Below, piece by piece: positions 46,517-57,331 of a stretch of DNA of 64,000 bases; the stretch's first letter is position 1, and the number at the start of each line of letters is the position of its first letter. The notes under the pieces were generated by a model that was not told the origin of the DNA, ran no database searches, and saw nothing but the letters and a program-made list of their open reading frames with translations. Where the stretch lies: positions 7,130,001 through 7,194,000 of the forward strand of contig JBANDB010000003.1 of the NCBI GenBank assembly GCA_037576215.1, written 5' to 3'. The position numbers and the translations under genes are program-made. Origin of the DNA: Armillaria gallica (taxonomy: Eukaryota; Basidiomycota; Agaricomycetes; Agaricales; Physalacriaceae).

Positions 46517-47533
46517 TAAACTGGAGTCTAACCCGGACACCCTGCCCAAGTAGGTTTGTGTCAAATGATAGGCTCAATTTTGTATACTTTTATGGACATA
46601 TTACAATGCATGTTTTTTGTACAAATTTGTATTCTTTGCTTTCTGAAGTTGTGAACTAAATCTTGATATGTAATAGACTTTGCAGCATATTAACCTTCAG
46701 TCAATGAAGTTAATTTTCAGTAAGAGGTCGCTGGTTCACGGTAGGTGACACAGACGACGCAGGTGGCTTTTATGTAATGTAACCAGCAGGTTGCACCATC
46801 TTTCTAGACTGGTTACCAGTCTACCATCTTTCCATCCTGTTACTTGGCCCAACTAGTGTTGCAGATAAATGAATACAGTCAGATCCCCCTTAACCCATAG
46901 CGTTCGGTGGACCCTCGGAGCTATGGGTTATGGGAGAGTATGCATAGAATAGACGAAGGTTGAGAACTCAGGAAACAGTAGAACACAGGCTGATTAGTAA
47001 TTCCTTGCAGAATTTCAGATGTCCATGTATAATGAATTTATATGTCTAGCTGGTGGAGAAGAGCTGGATAAGTTTCCTTTTATAGTGAGGTTTTAAACAT
47101 ACAAATTAGAATTCCTCACTGGTGAATTAGCAAGAATATGATTCCATTACCTTTCCGCCTTTGGGTTCAATTTGGGAATGCTTCAGCTTAAATTGTATAT
47201 TGCCCACCAAACTCAGTCCTTGTTAACGGAAAGACAAATCGCGGTGATTTGAAACACCACTAAAGCAACTTGGGATCTGTCAATCCTAGCCTTTCCCATC
47301 CCTTATCGCGTAACTCTTTCTACAGAGTTTTACGTGCTGTTGGTGCAACATAACAAGTGAATGTCCGTCTTGTTTGAGGAATACCCTTCAAATCATTGGC
47401 CTGAGAGCACATGCTAATTACCAGTCAAATATTCAACAACAGAACAAGGACTACTGGTACTACTAGTCCTGTTGCTGAATATTAGAGATAACCTGGCTAC
47501 ATACAATAATGTGGTAGCATGTCTGAAGAGCAT
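46517..47533. other. No gene; 3' flank of the JmjC-like gene and scattered relics
   Basis: Apart from the terminal-repeat-like palindrome at 46876-46931 I see no feature. A string gaatattagagataacc and its near neighbours at 47.4 kb form a weak inverted repeat (ttcaacaacagaacaagga and tcctgttgctgaatatt). Confidence 0.35.
46876..46931 (+). mobile_element. Isolated pogo/Tc1-like terminal inverted-repeat end
   Basis: After a TA, the sequence cagtcagatcccccttaacc opens a perfect 11-base inverted repeat (taacccatagc, 46891-46901, with gctatgggtta, 46920-46930) enclosing 18 bases. A CAGT start, the TA before it and taacccatagc..accctcgg blocks recall ends of pogo/Fot-type elements. I find no facing partner end in the window, so it is a solo or truncated end. 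Confidence 0.45.
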
Positions 47534-48244
47534 GGTCAAATTATTACCATATATGTGCGCCATCTCCTCCATTTCGCCTCTCTTTGACATAGGTGTGTAG
47601 TTGTAATTTCCCCTGGGCTGATTGACTTACATATGTTCAACTTCAGCTTCAGGTTGCTACGTCTGACGTGTTTTCATTGGCTGCACTCTTTTTTTTTGCA
47701 TGCGGTACATTAAAGCTCTATCATATAGTATGGATATATGGTTAAAACCAGCCAGGTTTGTGGTTCAGTCTGCCGACAGCCGCATGCCTGTGTATGGACA
47801 GGAGATGGGAGTGTGATAGGTTGTAGGCCTGTAGCTACCCGGTGTATTCAATTTGTAGAGCTAGCAAGCAAATAAATGTGTGTCTTATTGATTACTATCG
47901 ATGATATGCACTGAAAATAGTCTGTGAGCATCAATGGGTATCCATAGGTAGCGATCACAAAACCGTGCGATGCCCCATTCTTAGTGAGCTACAGCCTTCC
48001 ATTGATTTATCGACTGGTATCTCTCCAAACCTGCCCAAGCCCACAGACGTTTAACTGGGCTTCATCGGTGATACAAAGTTATCTGCCAACTTTCTCTGTT
48101 ATACTGTGGCCAGACATCTCGCAGAGACAGCCATCCATCACTTGCCAATGAAATCTACCTGTTGTGATCAATTATAACAATGTGCATCCACCGAAGCCTT
48201 GACATTGCTCAAAGACATTCAGCCATCAAACTTTAAATGTGAAC

Positions 48245-48350
48245 ATTCAAAACTGCCATCCTCGATGGCCCAAATTAGTTAGACAGAGGCATTGGCCTCG
48301 ATGCTCTGCTTAGTTATCATAGTCTATTTTTAGTGCATCGAAGTGACAAT
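48245..48350 (+). repeat. Two-hairpin repeat, copy 7
   Basis: Counterpart of copy 2 in the right arm: gccatcctcgatggc, then gcattggcctcgatgc (48289-48304), gcttagttatcatag and tctatttttagtgcatcg. This is the best-preserved example and defines the consensus. Confidence 0.75.
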
Positions 48351-48619
48351 TTGCATGCCTAGCAAGGATTGTATGGATATTGAAATGGGCAAGTACACCC
48401 AATCCACTATTCAAACATTTTCACTCCACCAAACCACACACAACCATGAAGGACTATGCACCCACCAGAGCTTAAGACAAGAAATCGAAACTCAGAAATG
48501 CCCACATAATACTGATACCCTTACATACAGATCTGTTAAATTACTATTAGTGGTACAAAAGTGCAAGATGTGCACTTAGCCCTATAGGGCCTTAGATTAC
48601 TTTAAACATGGACGCCATC

Positions 48620-48735
48620 ATTGTCATCATCGATTTTGATGTTCTAAAAGAAGAATTCACTGACTAAGCTAAGCATCGAGTCCGATGCCTGTTTCCATGT
48701 ACTTTTTGGCCATCAGGGATGACAGTCCCAAGGGG
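48620..48735 (-). repeat. Two-hairpin repeat, copy 8
   Basis: Counterpart of copy 1 in the right arm, with core gcatcgagtccgatgc (48673-48688) read here on the plus strand. Confidence 0.7.
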
Positions 48736-49090
48736 ACACTACTGAGGGCCCTCATTATGGTGCAATAGGGTCTTATCCAGCAAACCCTCGTCATCCTTGC
48801 ATCATTTATGTTGTATTTTTCGGGTATCTTTATGAGGAACCAACCTTTGGTCATATTTCAATGTTTTTTATTTTATTTATTTTACAAAAAACACATAAAA
48901 ACTCCACATTTCGAACTGGCTATTACAGCGAATTTGGAAAACCTTGTCCAAACGTGTGATTTTGATCACGCCAGTAAATAGAATAAAATAAATTCTGAAA
49001 ATGGAAATTGTGTCCGCTCACGCAAAACTTTTGCTTTTTCTTCACTCTCTTTGCTTGCCATCACTCTTTACTGTCCTTTCCCCTCAAAAA

Positions 49091-50971
49091 ATGAATGTTG
49101 ATTTACCTCCTGGAAGTCCACCACCACCATATATGGCCAGAGACACATCATCGCCTTCTCCATCAATGCCAGATGATGACCTGGTTCCCAGCTGCGGTTC
49201 CTCCCCCGATTTTCCGGACTCTGCCCTTCTTAGTTATGAGTCTCGTATGTCCCCACTATGTCCGCATCATTTTATGACTTATCCAGTTACTGCATCTATC
49301 AGGTCCATCAAATCTGTTGCCCTTGAGGATCACCATCCCTCCCACGGCCTCTCGACGCTCAGGTCCTCCTGCTCCTCCTGCAGCTCCTGCAGCCGCAGCT
49401 GAAGTTGTGCCGCTTGAAGTTGTAGAAGAGAATCCTTCCGCTGCTGTTGATCCTGTCAGATGAAAGCGAGGCCGACCATGTAAAAAAGCGGCCATGGCAC
49501 CAACTCCAGACCCTTCAGCAAGCACAGTAACTACTGCAGTAATTGCACCACTCCCTGAACCTGCAGATGCTGCTGTTGAAGCAGGTGTGCCCACCTTTGA
49601 CACGCTGATTCAGGTCATCATGCCAGATAAGCTTGTCAAAGTGGCATGGGGCAAACCATCAAAATCGGTCAAGATCGACCCACTGCCCTATGGGCCCTTT
49701 GAGTCTCCTTTGACGGTCTCATGGCCGGATTTTCTTGTTTGAGTTGCCGACACCGTTGAATGCTTGTCTCCAGCACAGTTACAGGTGGCCAGTTTTACGT
49801 GGCGCTGGAGTGTACCTGCCAATTCTCTTCGCTCTGGGCTCAAGAACGAGAGCAATTTGACCTCGCTAATCAAGCAGCTACATGCTTCCAAGGCCAATCT
49901 TACAAAGCTTGTGGTGCTTGAGATGCAAGCACCCATGCAAGTGCAACCGAAGGCTCAAAATTCTGCAGTACGTTTTGTGTAACATTTCTCATTTGTTTTA
50001 CTGACTGGTATCATATAGCCTTGGGCTGCTGGAACATCTTTAGATGCTGCATTGGATGAGGATGAAGATACGGATGATGCCATGGGCCTGGTCATGAAAA
50101 AGGTATAATAAACCATGGTTGTACATCTACACATACTTATCAAAAACGAAATCAGAGACGAATTGATGATGATCTTGAGACAGTCAGTAGCAGTCTTCTG
50201 GACAGGTACCCAGTCGGAGGATGTCTAGTTCATCCCACGCTGCATTGCTTCTATCACAAAACGACAAACCAACATTTCAACATCAGCCACTGCCCTCGAT
50301 TGCTGGCTTGGGCCACTGCTATTGTGAGTTGAATTCTATTTACCTTGACCATGTAATTGAGAATGTTTTTGTAGCATCGGGGAGATGTAGATCAGACTCG
50401 GATCCCTTTGGCGAGATTGTTCAAAGCTGATCAGGCAATCAAAATGAAGCATGCCATGGTTCCACCATCTGGCACAGATACCAGCGCTTTGGGACCTGCT
50501 CCACCTTCTACACCTTCTACACCTTCTTCAGTCTCACAGTTCCATAATGGCATGAACCCATTCATGATTGCTGCAGCTGCACAGAGTATGAATCCTTTCT
50601 TCATGAATGTTCCTTCGCTGATGCCCTTGCCATATGGATATCCCCCCTTTGGCATGTATGGAAACCCTATGATGCCTCACACACCTGGTGTTGGAGGTCC
50701 CACCCACTTTCCCAGTACTCCAACTGCCTGACCTTCTGACCCTCGCTCTTCATCTCCTCCTGTCCCTGATACTGATCTTCCAGATTTCTGTCAGCGGTAT
50801 CATCTGGATGAGAGGACCCGAGAGTGACTGGAGGAAATGGAGTTTTCTCCAAGCGATGATGCAACGGCCATCTCCATTGCAGCTTGGAAGGATGCTGGCT
50901 TCAAGGAAGCAAGTTGGAATTGTGTCTTGACTGCTTGCCGGAAGTACAAACGTGACCACCGTCGGTCCTAA
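49091..50971 (+). pseudogene. AT-hook protein of an uncharacterised agaricomycete family, with four in-frame TGA codons
   Basis: From ATG 49091 the reading gives a Pro/Ser-rich N-terminus, an AT-hook (KRGRPCKK), DTLIQVIMPDKLVKV, GPFESPLTVSWPDFLV, LQVASFTWRWSVPANSLRSG, VVLEMQAPMQV, a segment LLDRYPVGGCLVHPTLHCFY followed by FNISHCPRLLAWATAIV, then a Pro-rich region and a C-terminal block (AAWKDAGFKEASWNCVLTAC) ending at TAA 50969-50971. The order is familiar from many mushroom genomes: an AT-hook, a mid domain with SW-x-x-F, an H-x-x-x-x-C-F/Y-H segment and LVWA. Its role is unknown; the AT-hook suggests DNA binding. In-frame TGA codons at 49461-49463, 49740-49742, 50729-50731 and 50825-50827 each sit where Arg fits, while the surrounding frame stays open, so I infer a recent pseudogene. 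Confidence 0.6.
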
Positions 50972-51107
50972 GGTAACTGCGCCTTATTTTCTTATATTTC
51001 GTAGATGCTTGTCCAACTCTTACCACTCTTTTCACTGACTGATTATTCACTCATTGCAATTCTGCAGTACTGATACATCCTATCCTTCCCCTTTTATGTA
51101 TCGTATA

Positions 51108-52327
51108 TCAAACTTCATCAATGACATATCCCGCATGTGTGATCCATCCTCGGCATTTTTCACTGGTCACTGTGGCAGTTGCCTCGAGCAAGAAGATCTC
51201 AGGTTCCTCAGAGGCCTGCGCTAGTCTCCAATAGCGTCAAATCCAGTCACTGCAAAATGAATCAGACAAACTCCCGCCTTGACTAAGTATAAACATACCA
51301 GCACTAAAACTCTCCTCGATTGGGTTGAAGTCAGGTGAGTATGGGGGAAGATATATCAGAAAATGACCTGCAGTGCAAGACATTAGAATGACTGAATCAG
51401 AAGAGACTGGCTGCAAAACCTACCCATGCCTTCGAGGATCTCTCTGAGAGCCTGCATCTTGTGAATCGCACAGTTATCCATGATAATAACACTTCTTTCA
51501 CCAGGAAAGGGGTTTGTCTGCGGAATCTAGTATAATATCAAAGTAGAATCAGCTTGAAGTATAAAACCAGGTCCAATGATCCCATGTACAATGTCATTGA
51601 GAATGAAATCCAGAAACTCGTCCCCATCCACAGAGCCTGGAATGACACGGGCGGCAGCATATCCGTTGAGACCCATGGCTGCCACCAGGCTAAATCTTTC
51701 ACCCCTCACAAAGTTAGCAGAAACGGTGGCTCGTGCTCCAGCTATGGCACGTCCATAATGTCAGTAAATGGTCCGATCATCTTTGCTTGACTCATCAATC
51801 CAGAGACATTGGCTTGCCGCATATTGTAGCATGTAGGCCTCCTTCCAAGCCATTCTGCGTTCTTCATCCCGTTCAGATGCAGCATGATGCATAAGCTTGT
51901 AGGTCACTCCGCAATCTTTGAGAATCTGGTGAAGCTGTGACTTGGAGATAGCACGATCATGAGCAACAGCAATCCACTCTTGAATCTCGCTGAGAAAGAG
52001 CTCAGGAGATTCAGAACAGAGAGACACCAGATCCTCATTGATTTCGGAGCTAAGCAAACGAGGTCATCCCTGGATCTGTACGGGGAGAGCAATGACAGAA
52101 CCATGAAGTGCAACGTTATTTTGCCATCGCTGCATACTGCGCTGAGAGACCCCTAGCAAATGGGCAACTTCCAAGGGGATAAAATCATGCTCTAGGAGCC
52201 AAAGCGTACGCTCCTTCATCCACATAGACATCACTATGAACTCATTCCATCTGTTCCACATCAAAGGCGATCGTGTGTGATGGACAGTGTCATTGTTGTC
52301 GCACTTGTACTTGAAGAGACCTATCAT
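51108..52327 (-). pseudogene. Tc1/mariner-type transposase with three in-frame TGA codons
   Basis: The minus strand reads an N-terminal helix-turn-helix (RTLWLLEHDFIPLEVAHLLG, then VSQRSMQRW), the GRPR-type linker broken as IQG*PRLLSSE, a second helical region (SKSQLHQILKDCGVTYK), the first catalytic Asp in CLWIDESSKDD, GERFSLVAAMGLNGY, the second Asp in VIIMDNCAIHKM, and after a short intron the third acidic residue in YLPPYSPDFNPIEESF. The end is GWITHAGY before a TGA stop (51110-51108). Transposases of this type cut and paste DNA at TA sites. TGA codons at 52066-52064, 51763-51761 (TIY*HYGRA) and 51239-51237 replace expected Arg residues, so no full protein can be made. I could not find paired terminal inverted repeats. 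Confidence 0.85.
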
Positions 52328-52386
52328 GCTTTGTGCTCCTACTGAGTGTGCTACGTGATAATAACAATTTCATGAATGTGAATTGC

Positions 52387-52626
52387 GGTATCTGGGTCGT
52401 TCATCATATACCGTAGATGGTCGAACCTTCTTCTTTTCTATGTTGGGCTGCTGCCATTCTCCATACTCTTCCGCTCCTCATGAGCATTGTTCAGTAATAC
52501 AGGTCGAAATGTGGGGGATAATGGCACTGAGATTGTGTAGGCACCCCCGCTCCCCTCAGCAGACAATAGTTGTGTAGGGCTGAACAAAGAAATTTTATGA
52601 GGAAGGGAAAAAGAGCGGAAGAAAAA
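52387..52626 (+). repeat. Dispersed repeat, copy A
   Basis: It begins ggtatctgggtcgttcatca, continues tataccgtagatgg and cactgagattgtgtaggc, and ends near gggctgaacaaag plus an A/G-rich stretch. The same order occurs at 57332-57558 in the same orientation with moderate divergence. No protein is evident. Confidence 0.8.
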
Positions 52627-53448
52627 TGCATACCAAGCCATGAGCTGGAGATTCCCCCCCGCAGCATGTGCAGTCAGCGGAAAACGATAGGATAGCGATT
52701 TCCTTCTGCTGGATTTGCGCAGTACCAGCTGCATGGGTAGAAACGGGAAGGGAGTCCGCCCACAAAAGCCTTCCTGTTTGGCGGTTGCTGATTCTCGAAT
52801 CCATCTGTTTAGGAAGACGTTCGTCAGTTCCTGCCAGCGCGTTTTGAAGTCAAAGCACTTGAGGAAGGATGTCAAATGAGAGGGCTGAGCTACCGACAAG
52901 TGGATGATGCCAGATAATCAGTATCACAATGGCCTAGGCGAGCGAGAAATGGTCTAATGTTCATTTTCGCTTTCAAGCGAGATATCTGTTTGGAACCAGG
53001 AGGTCTATGGAGGAGTTATTAGAAATGGAAGGCATACTAAAAGCAGCGTCACACACCACTGGGCTCATGGCTGATTCCCTGCTTCTGTCATTTCCAAATA
53101 ATATCCTTGAGAGACTGCCAGAAAGGCCGGGAAGGATCACCATTGGTTTGTGCCATGCGGATGGTGCAGTGCTGGGTGCTCAACCTGCCAAAGAATAGAG
53201 TCATAAGAAATGGACAGGCTGCATGGACATGGGTAGAGAAAGAGCTCGAAACGGCAGTCACACGTACCATGTGACGACTTGGATATGCTCTGACAGTGAC
53301 GTAGTGCGCCTGCTCCGGACCCTCAAGCCTATGTATGAAAACATGGTGAGCATTCCATTGAACGTCCCATCCCCTTCAGCATCAATGCCTAAAAATGTTC
53401 TAAGTTGCCAGTGGAAAAAATTTGAACTTGATAAAATTATGAGATAAT
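52627..53448. other. No supported gene
   Basis: A minus-strand open frame of 153 codons (52899-52438) overlaps dispersed repeat copy A and does not resemble any family. Nothing else stands out. Confidence 0.3.
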
Positions 53449-53516
53449 CTCTGAGCAGGACTCGAACCTGTGTAATCGAAACACTGTTACCATAACACTA
53501 TGACTAGAGTGGCTAT
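53449..53516 (-). pseudogene. tRNA-derived relic
   Basis: The minus strand shows a D-arm-like atagtgttatggtaaca, a hairpin gtgt-ttcgatt-acac with a 7-base loop that would place CGA at the anticodon, and a T-arm acaggttcgagtcctg followed by ctcagaga. The anticodon stem runs straight into the T-stem with no variable loop, and the acceptor stem pairs poorly, so it is not functional. Confidence 0.6.
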
Positions 53517-53800
53517 ACATTGTGTTAATTATTCAGAATGAAACCCAAATTCAGCTAACCTACCCGTTCCATCAACCATGCAGAGACAGATTTTCCTCAA
53601 CTGATAGGCCATCGCCTATCTCACATGGCACGCTTCTCTCAGACCAATCGCGTGTGAGATGGTACACATACTACTATGCCAGGACTCAAAATTCCACGGA
53701 ATATTTTCATTTGACATTGGCAGCATTAAAGAGAGGAACAGAACAAGCAACGAGTAGAGACTTGAGAAAAACGATGAAAAACTAAGAGGAAAACGATTCA

Positions 53801-53868
53801 TTTCTGATCGGGATTCGAACCCTGTACCAGCAGGTAGTACTATGAGTAGACTACCGTATCCCAAATAT
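53801..53868 (-). pseudogene. tRNA-derived relic
   Basis: The minus strand ends with a good T-arm (cagggttcgaatcccgatc) and agaaa. The acceptor-like ends (tttgggat and atcagaaa) pair at six of eight positions. The anticodon arm is not recognisable. The 3' end matches that at 6091-6102. Confidence 0.55.
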
Positions 53869-54055
53869 ACTTCATATTGACCTGTACCATGCGTCATTGA
53901 ATGCACATCACACCAGGTGCCACTGCGACTTTATGACGGTACAATGTCTATTCCACGAAAAAGTGGTCCACCTAAAGTTAAAAGTGGGAGAGATATAAGT
54001 AATATCCCAAGTATGAGATCTCATATCAAACCCAAGTTTCGGAAGTCACGAAGGG

Positions 54056-54118
54056 ACAATCCGCGATTGAGAGTCGAACACAATTCAGGTTCATGCATTG
54101 AGACTACCACAGCCCATG
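54056..54118 (-). pseudogene. tRNA-derived relic, weak
   Basis: The minus strand contains gggctgtggtagtctcaatg, a D-arm/A-box-like stretch, and a T-arm-like ttgtgttcgactctcaa. Stem pairing is partial. It is included because it lies in the same orientation between two clearer relics. Confidence 0.4.
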
Positions 54119-54791
54119 AAAAGTGCCCATCATGCTTCTCCCCTAACCGTTAGATTCCTCATCACGCTACAGTGTACACTGTATGCCAACAGAAATTCAA
54201 ATGGGCCAAGAAAAATTGTAACTATTCATCAGCCATTTGACCTTGATTTGAGTGCACGAGATAGCCACTAGGCTACCAGGGACAATGATCTACCATCTAT
54301 TATGGTATTACCAACCGCAGGAAATACAGTGTCTTCCCTCTGTGAGGAGAAAGTCGGTATGGACGTCAAACTTTGCAATAGCAATGTCCTATAGACGAAA
54401 CCCAACTTGCATTACAGGGAACATTCGAATGACTGACATTGAATAGATGACTAATAGCAAGATGAAAACTCATCCATTCGTCCATATCACAATACATTCA
54501 TACCAGACAGCGATGTACCCCCTCTTTCCATGGAGCACCTCATCTTGACATAACTGCACATCTCATAGCAGGCGAAAGTTCTCCCCTGACCACTCCAAAA
54601 TTCTCACTCGCCTTTGCCATGACTATAGGACGATGGTCTGAGAGGCTGGCCATATCATATGGAGAGCATATCAAACATGGGAAAGCAATGTTCATGAAAT
54701 GAATGCGTGTTGAAACCAGATATATAGAAAGAAGAACCACGAAAAAAAAAAATCTAAAGAACAAAAACCTATGATCCACTCTCCCCTTCAC
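54119..54791. other. No supported gene
   Basis: Only short frames are present. The right end is the 3' flank of the minus-strand secreted-protein gene. Confidence 0.35.
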
Positions 54792-55609
54792 TCAAACAGC
54801 TACAGCCATGTTATCAAAAAGCTGGTCACCCGAGCCGTCACAAGCAGCCAACATCATAGGGTTGGTCTTGGACGTGATGCACTGCTCGTTGGTGTCGGAA
54901 GAGATCCTGCATCCTGAAGCGATCTTGTCCTTTGTCAGGGAGATGTCCATCAAAGAACACCACGAACTGTCAACCACCCATTTCTGGTTCCTGCATATGG
55001 GGTTAAGTCAGAAATATGTAAAAAGACAATACAAGCACGTATGGATTGTTACCGGTATTGCCGATCAATGGTGCTCCACCCTGGACTTCGAGAGCAAAGT
55101 TGTTGTTCTCCACAGTCCTGTGAAATTATCGTCAGCAGCAGCTTTCGGAACACAAGGGTAAGAGAGGTTTACTTGATGATGTAGCTGACAATAGGGAACC
55201 CGGTCTGCTGGAAGAAGAACTTCGAGGGCGAAGAACTAGCGCTGAGGGGATTGCCGACGATGGGCTGGTTGATCAGGACAGTGCACCGCTCAGGATGGAC
55301 AAAGTGAGAGCAGTGCCCACAAAGTTGGGGTGGCAGCCACTTTGGAGGTCGACCGGGACTTTGAGGGTACAGTTAGTACATGGCGGCTCCACGACTGTTG
55401 GTGCATGGAGGATCCACTCCTGGGGGAGTACAGTTTTTGGTACATGGGGGAACCACTCCTGGGGGAGTACAGTTTGTGGTACATGGGTGAACTGGGACTG
55501 TGGGGGAACAGCTTGTGGTAACCGGGGGAGCCAGGACTGTAGGGGTAACCGGCGGGTAGCCAGACCGGAAACAGAGAGCGAAGAGGAAGAAGATCATCAA
55601 AGAAGACAT
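54792..55609 (-). pseudogene. Secreted Cys/Pro-repeat protein, frameshifted
   Basis: From ATG 55609 the minus strand encodes a hydrophobic start (MSSLMIFFLFALC), likely a signal peptide. Next come Pro/Thr/Cys repeats (PPGVVPPCTKNCTPPGVDPP) made from a DNA unit of about 33 bases. The frame then slips: EPPCTNCTLKVPVDLQSG, then SGCHPNFVGTALTLSIL, then in a third frame NPLSASSSPSKFFFQQTGFP. Introns separate ENNNFALEVQGGAPL and the last exon QKWVVDSSWCSLM through ASGCRISSDTNEQC to AVAV and TGA. The protein would be extracellular and disulfide-rich, but I cannot name its family. Two frame changes suggest decay, although the repeat unit invites sequencing or assembly error. Confidence 0.45.
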
Positions 55610-57331
55610 TTGAAAAGAGTAGAGGTGAAAATGATCAGTTTTCAAGAAGGCAAAGAAGATCAAAAGGCTGCATGTAGAACAAGGTGAGTAGATGGTCTCT
55701 TTTATAGCCCAGCCAAAATCGTTGGTGGTGAACGGTGAATGGGAGGCTGTCCTAGATCATGAAGGGCCATGAGTGAGGGAATGACAAAGTTTAGGAACAA
55801 CTGTATTCACACTAGTCAAATGTGGGCGGGAGGAAATGTTGCCGCCATTGTTTCAGATCGCGTGTGGGCATGTGCCTCTGATTGTTCGCTGGGCATGAAG
55901 ATCTGCACGTTCATCGTTGTTGTCATTGAGCTGACTGATGGCCAGATATCAAAAGCTGGTAGTCCCACAACTGCATGAGCGCCAGCCGTGTAGGTAGAGG
56001 TGGGGTGAGAAAGGAATGCACCTGCATCGTTACAGCGGTCGTCACCTAGAGAAAATTTCCATAATTGATCCACCATGGTCTCTATGCCCTAGCTGTAAAC
56101 GCAATTAAGTAGACGGAAAAAGGCAAAAAAAAAAAACTTTACATGGAGTACTGTTTGGCGCCATCCTACCAACATACAAGATGGCTCATGGAAGGAAACA
56201 GGAAATCACAGGCCGAAGGTTCTGAGTTTGAGCAGTGGCCAGAGTATCGTTGAGCTTGTCAAGCTCGTGGTCGTTGCAGAGTCTGATGGACCGAGCCGAA
56301 ATGGAAGACTGACCTTTAATTCCCATGCCACAGACGCGTCTCCCACTTCCACGCCGGCAAATTCGGCCTTCCCTGCGCTTTGTCCGTTCAACTTTAATTC
56401 CACCCTCACCAACTGCAGTGACATCGTACTCCAATAACATCCTCCAGTTTCGAATTTGGATGCCAGGTGAGCATCTCTGTGAGGTGATTTCCTTCTGAAG
56501 GTAGCTGATAAACTTGGCAGTAGAATTACCACGTTGGTGGCTCCAGCAGAAACTCGGAATGAGATTGTACGATTTGGATTATGTACTTGAGCGGAAACTC
56601 GGCAGGATATTGAGCAAAATTCGGTTAGTAATCTTGGACGAGAGGTGTGCAATGGTGCAAAGTGCGTGAAATCTTAACAACGATAGGGATTGGAGCTCAT
56701 CTGTGCCGCCAGGGAACAAACTCGTGTCTCAAAAGTGATTTCATTTGTTGCCTGATTCTTTCCTGCTGCCAACCGTGTTTCCAATAGCGGCCATCCTAAA
56801 AGTCTGGCTCTCCTTTGTTTGCCAGCAGCACAGCAGTAAACAGCTGGGACACGGCTGGGGAGGCACCGCTTGTCACAGAATGACTGTCAGGCCATCGAAA
56901 CAAGTCCTCTCAACACAACGGGGATGTCTTCCACGGGCAAAACTCTCCTGAGCTCTCCATCGGACACCGGACCGAGAAAGCAATGCGAGTTTCGAATTCG
57001 AAATGCTTATCGTGTTTTGCAAGTTTTTTCTAATATCACAGCGAAAATAAAGGGCCGTGGACTCGTATACGGTGAATGTAGCCAGGTTATGTAGCAAGGT
57101 AGCTGAATGGTCGCAGCAATGAAGGTACATGAGATTCTAACAAATGTAACAAGATTGAAGCTTCTCCACACCACTCTGGATGGACTCATTCCACTCTATT
57201 CCATACCAAAGTCGATTTCCTGTCAGCCCCTTGATGGACATGCCATTTGTACAGAAGAAGCCGTCCGACCTGGCATGCGCCTGGCCGTGTTTTGTTCCTC
57301 AACTGTGCTGCGATATATGAACATGTATTGT
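55610..57331. other. No supported gene
   Basis: Open frames on both strands around 56,206-56,652 overlap and none looks like a known protein. Upstream sequence of the secreted-protein gene occupies the left end, with cttttatag near 55,700 as a possible promoter element. Confidence 0.3.

Larger units (their letters stand above)
47534..48925 (-). repeat. Right arm of the 1392-bp inverted repeat
   Basis: It is the reverse complement of 22354-23745 with few substitutions and the same length by my reading. The outer match ends at ggctatta (48925), after which cagcgaatttgg is unrelated to the left flank. The inner match ends at ggtcaaattattacc (47534). The two arms enclose 23746-47533. Confidence 0.9.

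Noticed and set aside
22425..48854. Small genes inside the inverted-repeat arms
   Set aside because: The open frames of 60-80 codons are duplicated only because the DNA is. They show no domain, and they overlap the hairpin repeats.
22354..48925. A Starship-type giant transposon
   Set aside because: No DUF3435/YR-recombinase captain gene is visible, and Starships are known from other fungi (Pezizomycotina). The inverted arms are also not their usual ends.
1..52327. Reassignment of UGA to arginine
   Set aside because: TGA acts as a normal terminator in the alpha-kinase and transposase genes, CGA is used freely for Arg, and the affected genes also carry insertions or frameshifts. CpG mutation explains the pattern more simply.
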